Notes under the pieces: model-generated | What the model was told of the DNA's origin: nothing | The model's input: the letters and a program-made list of their open reading frames with translations, nothing else | Database searches by the model: none | Source of the DNA: an uncultured Paracoccaceae bacterium | GTDB lineage: Bacteria; Pseudomonadota; Alphaproteobacteria; Rhodobacterales; Rhodobacteraceae | Assembly: GCA_937927885.1 (NCBI GenBank) | Contig: CALEZJ010000280.1 | Location: 1-6,605 of the forward strand | Direction: 5' to 3' | DNA: 6,605 bases | Part shown: positions 6,129-6,605 of the stretch, piece after piece | How the letters are laid out: every line of letters starts with the position of its first letter | Position numbering within the stretch: position 1 is the first letter of the stretch | Program-made: the position numbers and the translations under genes

Positions 6129-6605
6129 ATCAGGCTCGGCAGATAGAGGATGAAGGCGGGGAAGGCGATCGACAGCACCACCACCACCATGTCGGCGGCA
6201 AGGAAGGGCACGACCCCCTTGAAGATCTGCGCCACGGTTGCGTATTGGCTGGCGACGTTGCGGATGACGAAGACGTTCATCCCCACCGGTGGCGAAATCA
6301 TCCCGATTTCCAGAAGCTTGACCAGAACGACGCCAAACCACACCAGGTCGATTCCCTGCGCGCGAAAGATCGGCAGCAGCACCGGCAGGGTGATCATCAT
6401 GGCGCCGAAGGGCTCCATGAACATGCCAAGCACCAGATAGATGATCACCACGATGATCATCAGCTGGACATAGCCCAGATCGGCCCCGGCGACCATGCTG
6501 GACAGGAAGGACGACAGCCCCGACAGCCCCAGGAAGCGGGTGAACATTGCCGCGCCGACCCCGATGATGAACAGCGAGGCGGAGGTTTGCAGCGTCTCGA
6601 TCATC
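6125..6605 (-). CDS. TRAP transporter large permease, DctM family, C-terminal part (partial)
   Basis: Only the last 159 residues or so of a protein usually about 430 residues long are present; the gene starts beyond the window edge. The ATG at 6604 is internal and not the true start. The sequence holds several membrane helices and the DctM C-terminal signatures: LVLGMFMEPFGAMMITLPVLLP in the middle, ISPPVGMNVFVIRNVA about 50 residues from the end, then a final hydrophobic helix ending FPAFILYLPSLM. DctM forms the main channel of tripartite ATP-independent transporters, which import organic acids by Na+ symport with a periplasmic binding protein (DctP) and a small permease (DctQ); those genes would be expected upstream, outside the window. 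The stop codon overlaps the GTG start of the acyl-CoA dehydrogenase gene, so the two are probably co-translated. Substrate cannot be read from the permease. Confidence 0.9.
   Translation of the reverse strand, partial: MIETLQTSASLFIIGVGAAMFTRFLGLSGLSSFLSSMVAGADLGYVQLMIIVVIIYLVLGMFMEPFGAMMITLPVLLPIFRAQGIDLVWFGVVLVKLLEIGMISPPVGMNVFVIRNVASQYATVAQIFKGVVPFLAADMVVVVLSIAFPAFILYLPSLM

Noticed and set aside
4539..6146. Long plus-strand open frame (535 codons) opposite the acyl-CoA dehydrogenase
   Set aside because: It mirrors the dehydrogenase gene almost exactly, has His/Arg/Ala/Gly-rich antisense composition and no domain; the minus-strand gene has full catalytic motifs.
6129..6341. N-terminal extension of the acyl-CoA dehydrogenase to an ATG at 6341
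   Set aside because: The extra 71 codons lie wholly over dctM in another frame and do not resemble the family; the GTG at 6128 gives the expected N-terminus and a 4-base overlap.

Overview
The window is GC-rich, and every gene I can support lies on the minus strand, so genes are read here from high to low coordinates. Protein content (TRAP transporter, DmdC-like acyl-CoA dehydrogenase, FecR/Crp/CHASE2 set) and an intergenic motif resembling one I recall from Rhodobacter/Paracoccus-type genomes (hairpin followed by CCGAGGATATTTGAGG) point to an alphaproteobacterium, probably Rhodobacterales. No mobile element, phage gene, tRNA, rRNA or CRISPR array was seen.

Layout in transcription order. (1) 6605-6125: the last third of a TRAP transporter large permease (DctM), cut by the window edge. 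(2) 6128-4551: an acyl-CoA dehydrogenase of the DmdC-like group, whose GTG start overlaps the dctM stop. (3) 4550-4434: a 117-bp gap with an AT-rich island that is the best promoter/operator candidate. (4) 4433-1785: galB, galC and galD, the complete lower branch of gallate / protocatechuate 4,5-cleavage, separated by 84-90 bp gaps that each carry a strong GC hairpin. (5) 1784-1700: a gap with a perfect 14-bp palindrome. (6) 1699-1: fecR-like, crp-like and CHASE2-protein genes, the last cut by the window edge.

Functional picture. GalD interconverts tautomers of 4-oxalomesaconate, GalB hydrates it to 4-carboxy-4-hydroxy-2-oxoadipate, and GalC cleaves that to pyruvate and oxaloacetate. The ring-cleavage dioxygenase that makes the substrate is not in the window. 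The TRAP permease and acyl-CoA dehydrogenase just upstream could supply uptake and acyl side-chain oxidation of a related aromatic acid such as a phenylpropanoid, but this is inference from position. The FecR-Crp-CHASE2 block looks like a separate signalling unit: an exported FecR-domain protein, a CRP-like regulator with an intact cAMP-binding signature, and a membrane CHASE2 sensor whose output domain is outside the window.

No stretch over 300 bp lacks a gene. Nothing here is clearly a wholly new system. The most notable items are the compact FecR-Crp-CHASE2 module, the hairpin element whose tail provides the galD ribosome binding site, and the coupling of TRAP/acyl-CoA dehydrogenase genes to a gallate-type lower pathway.
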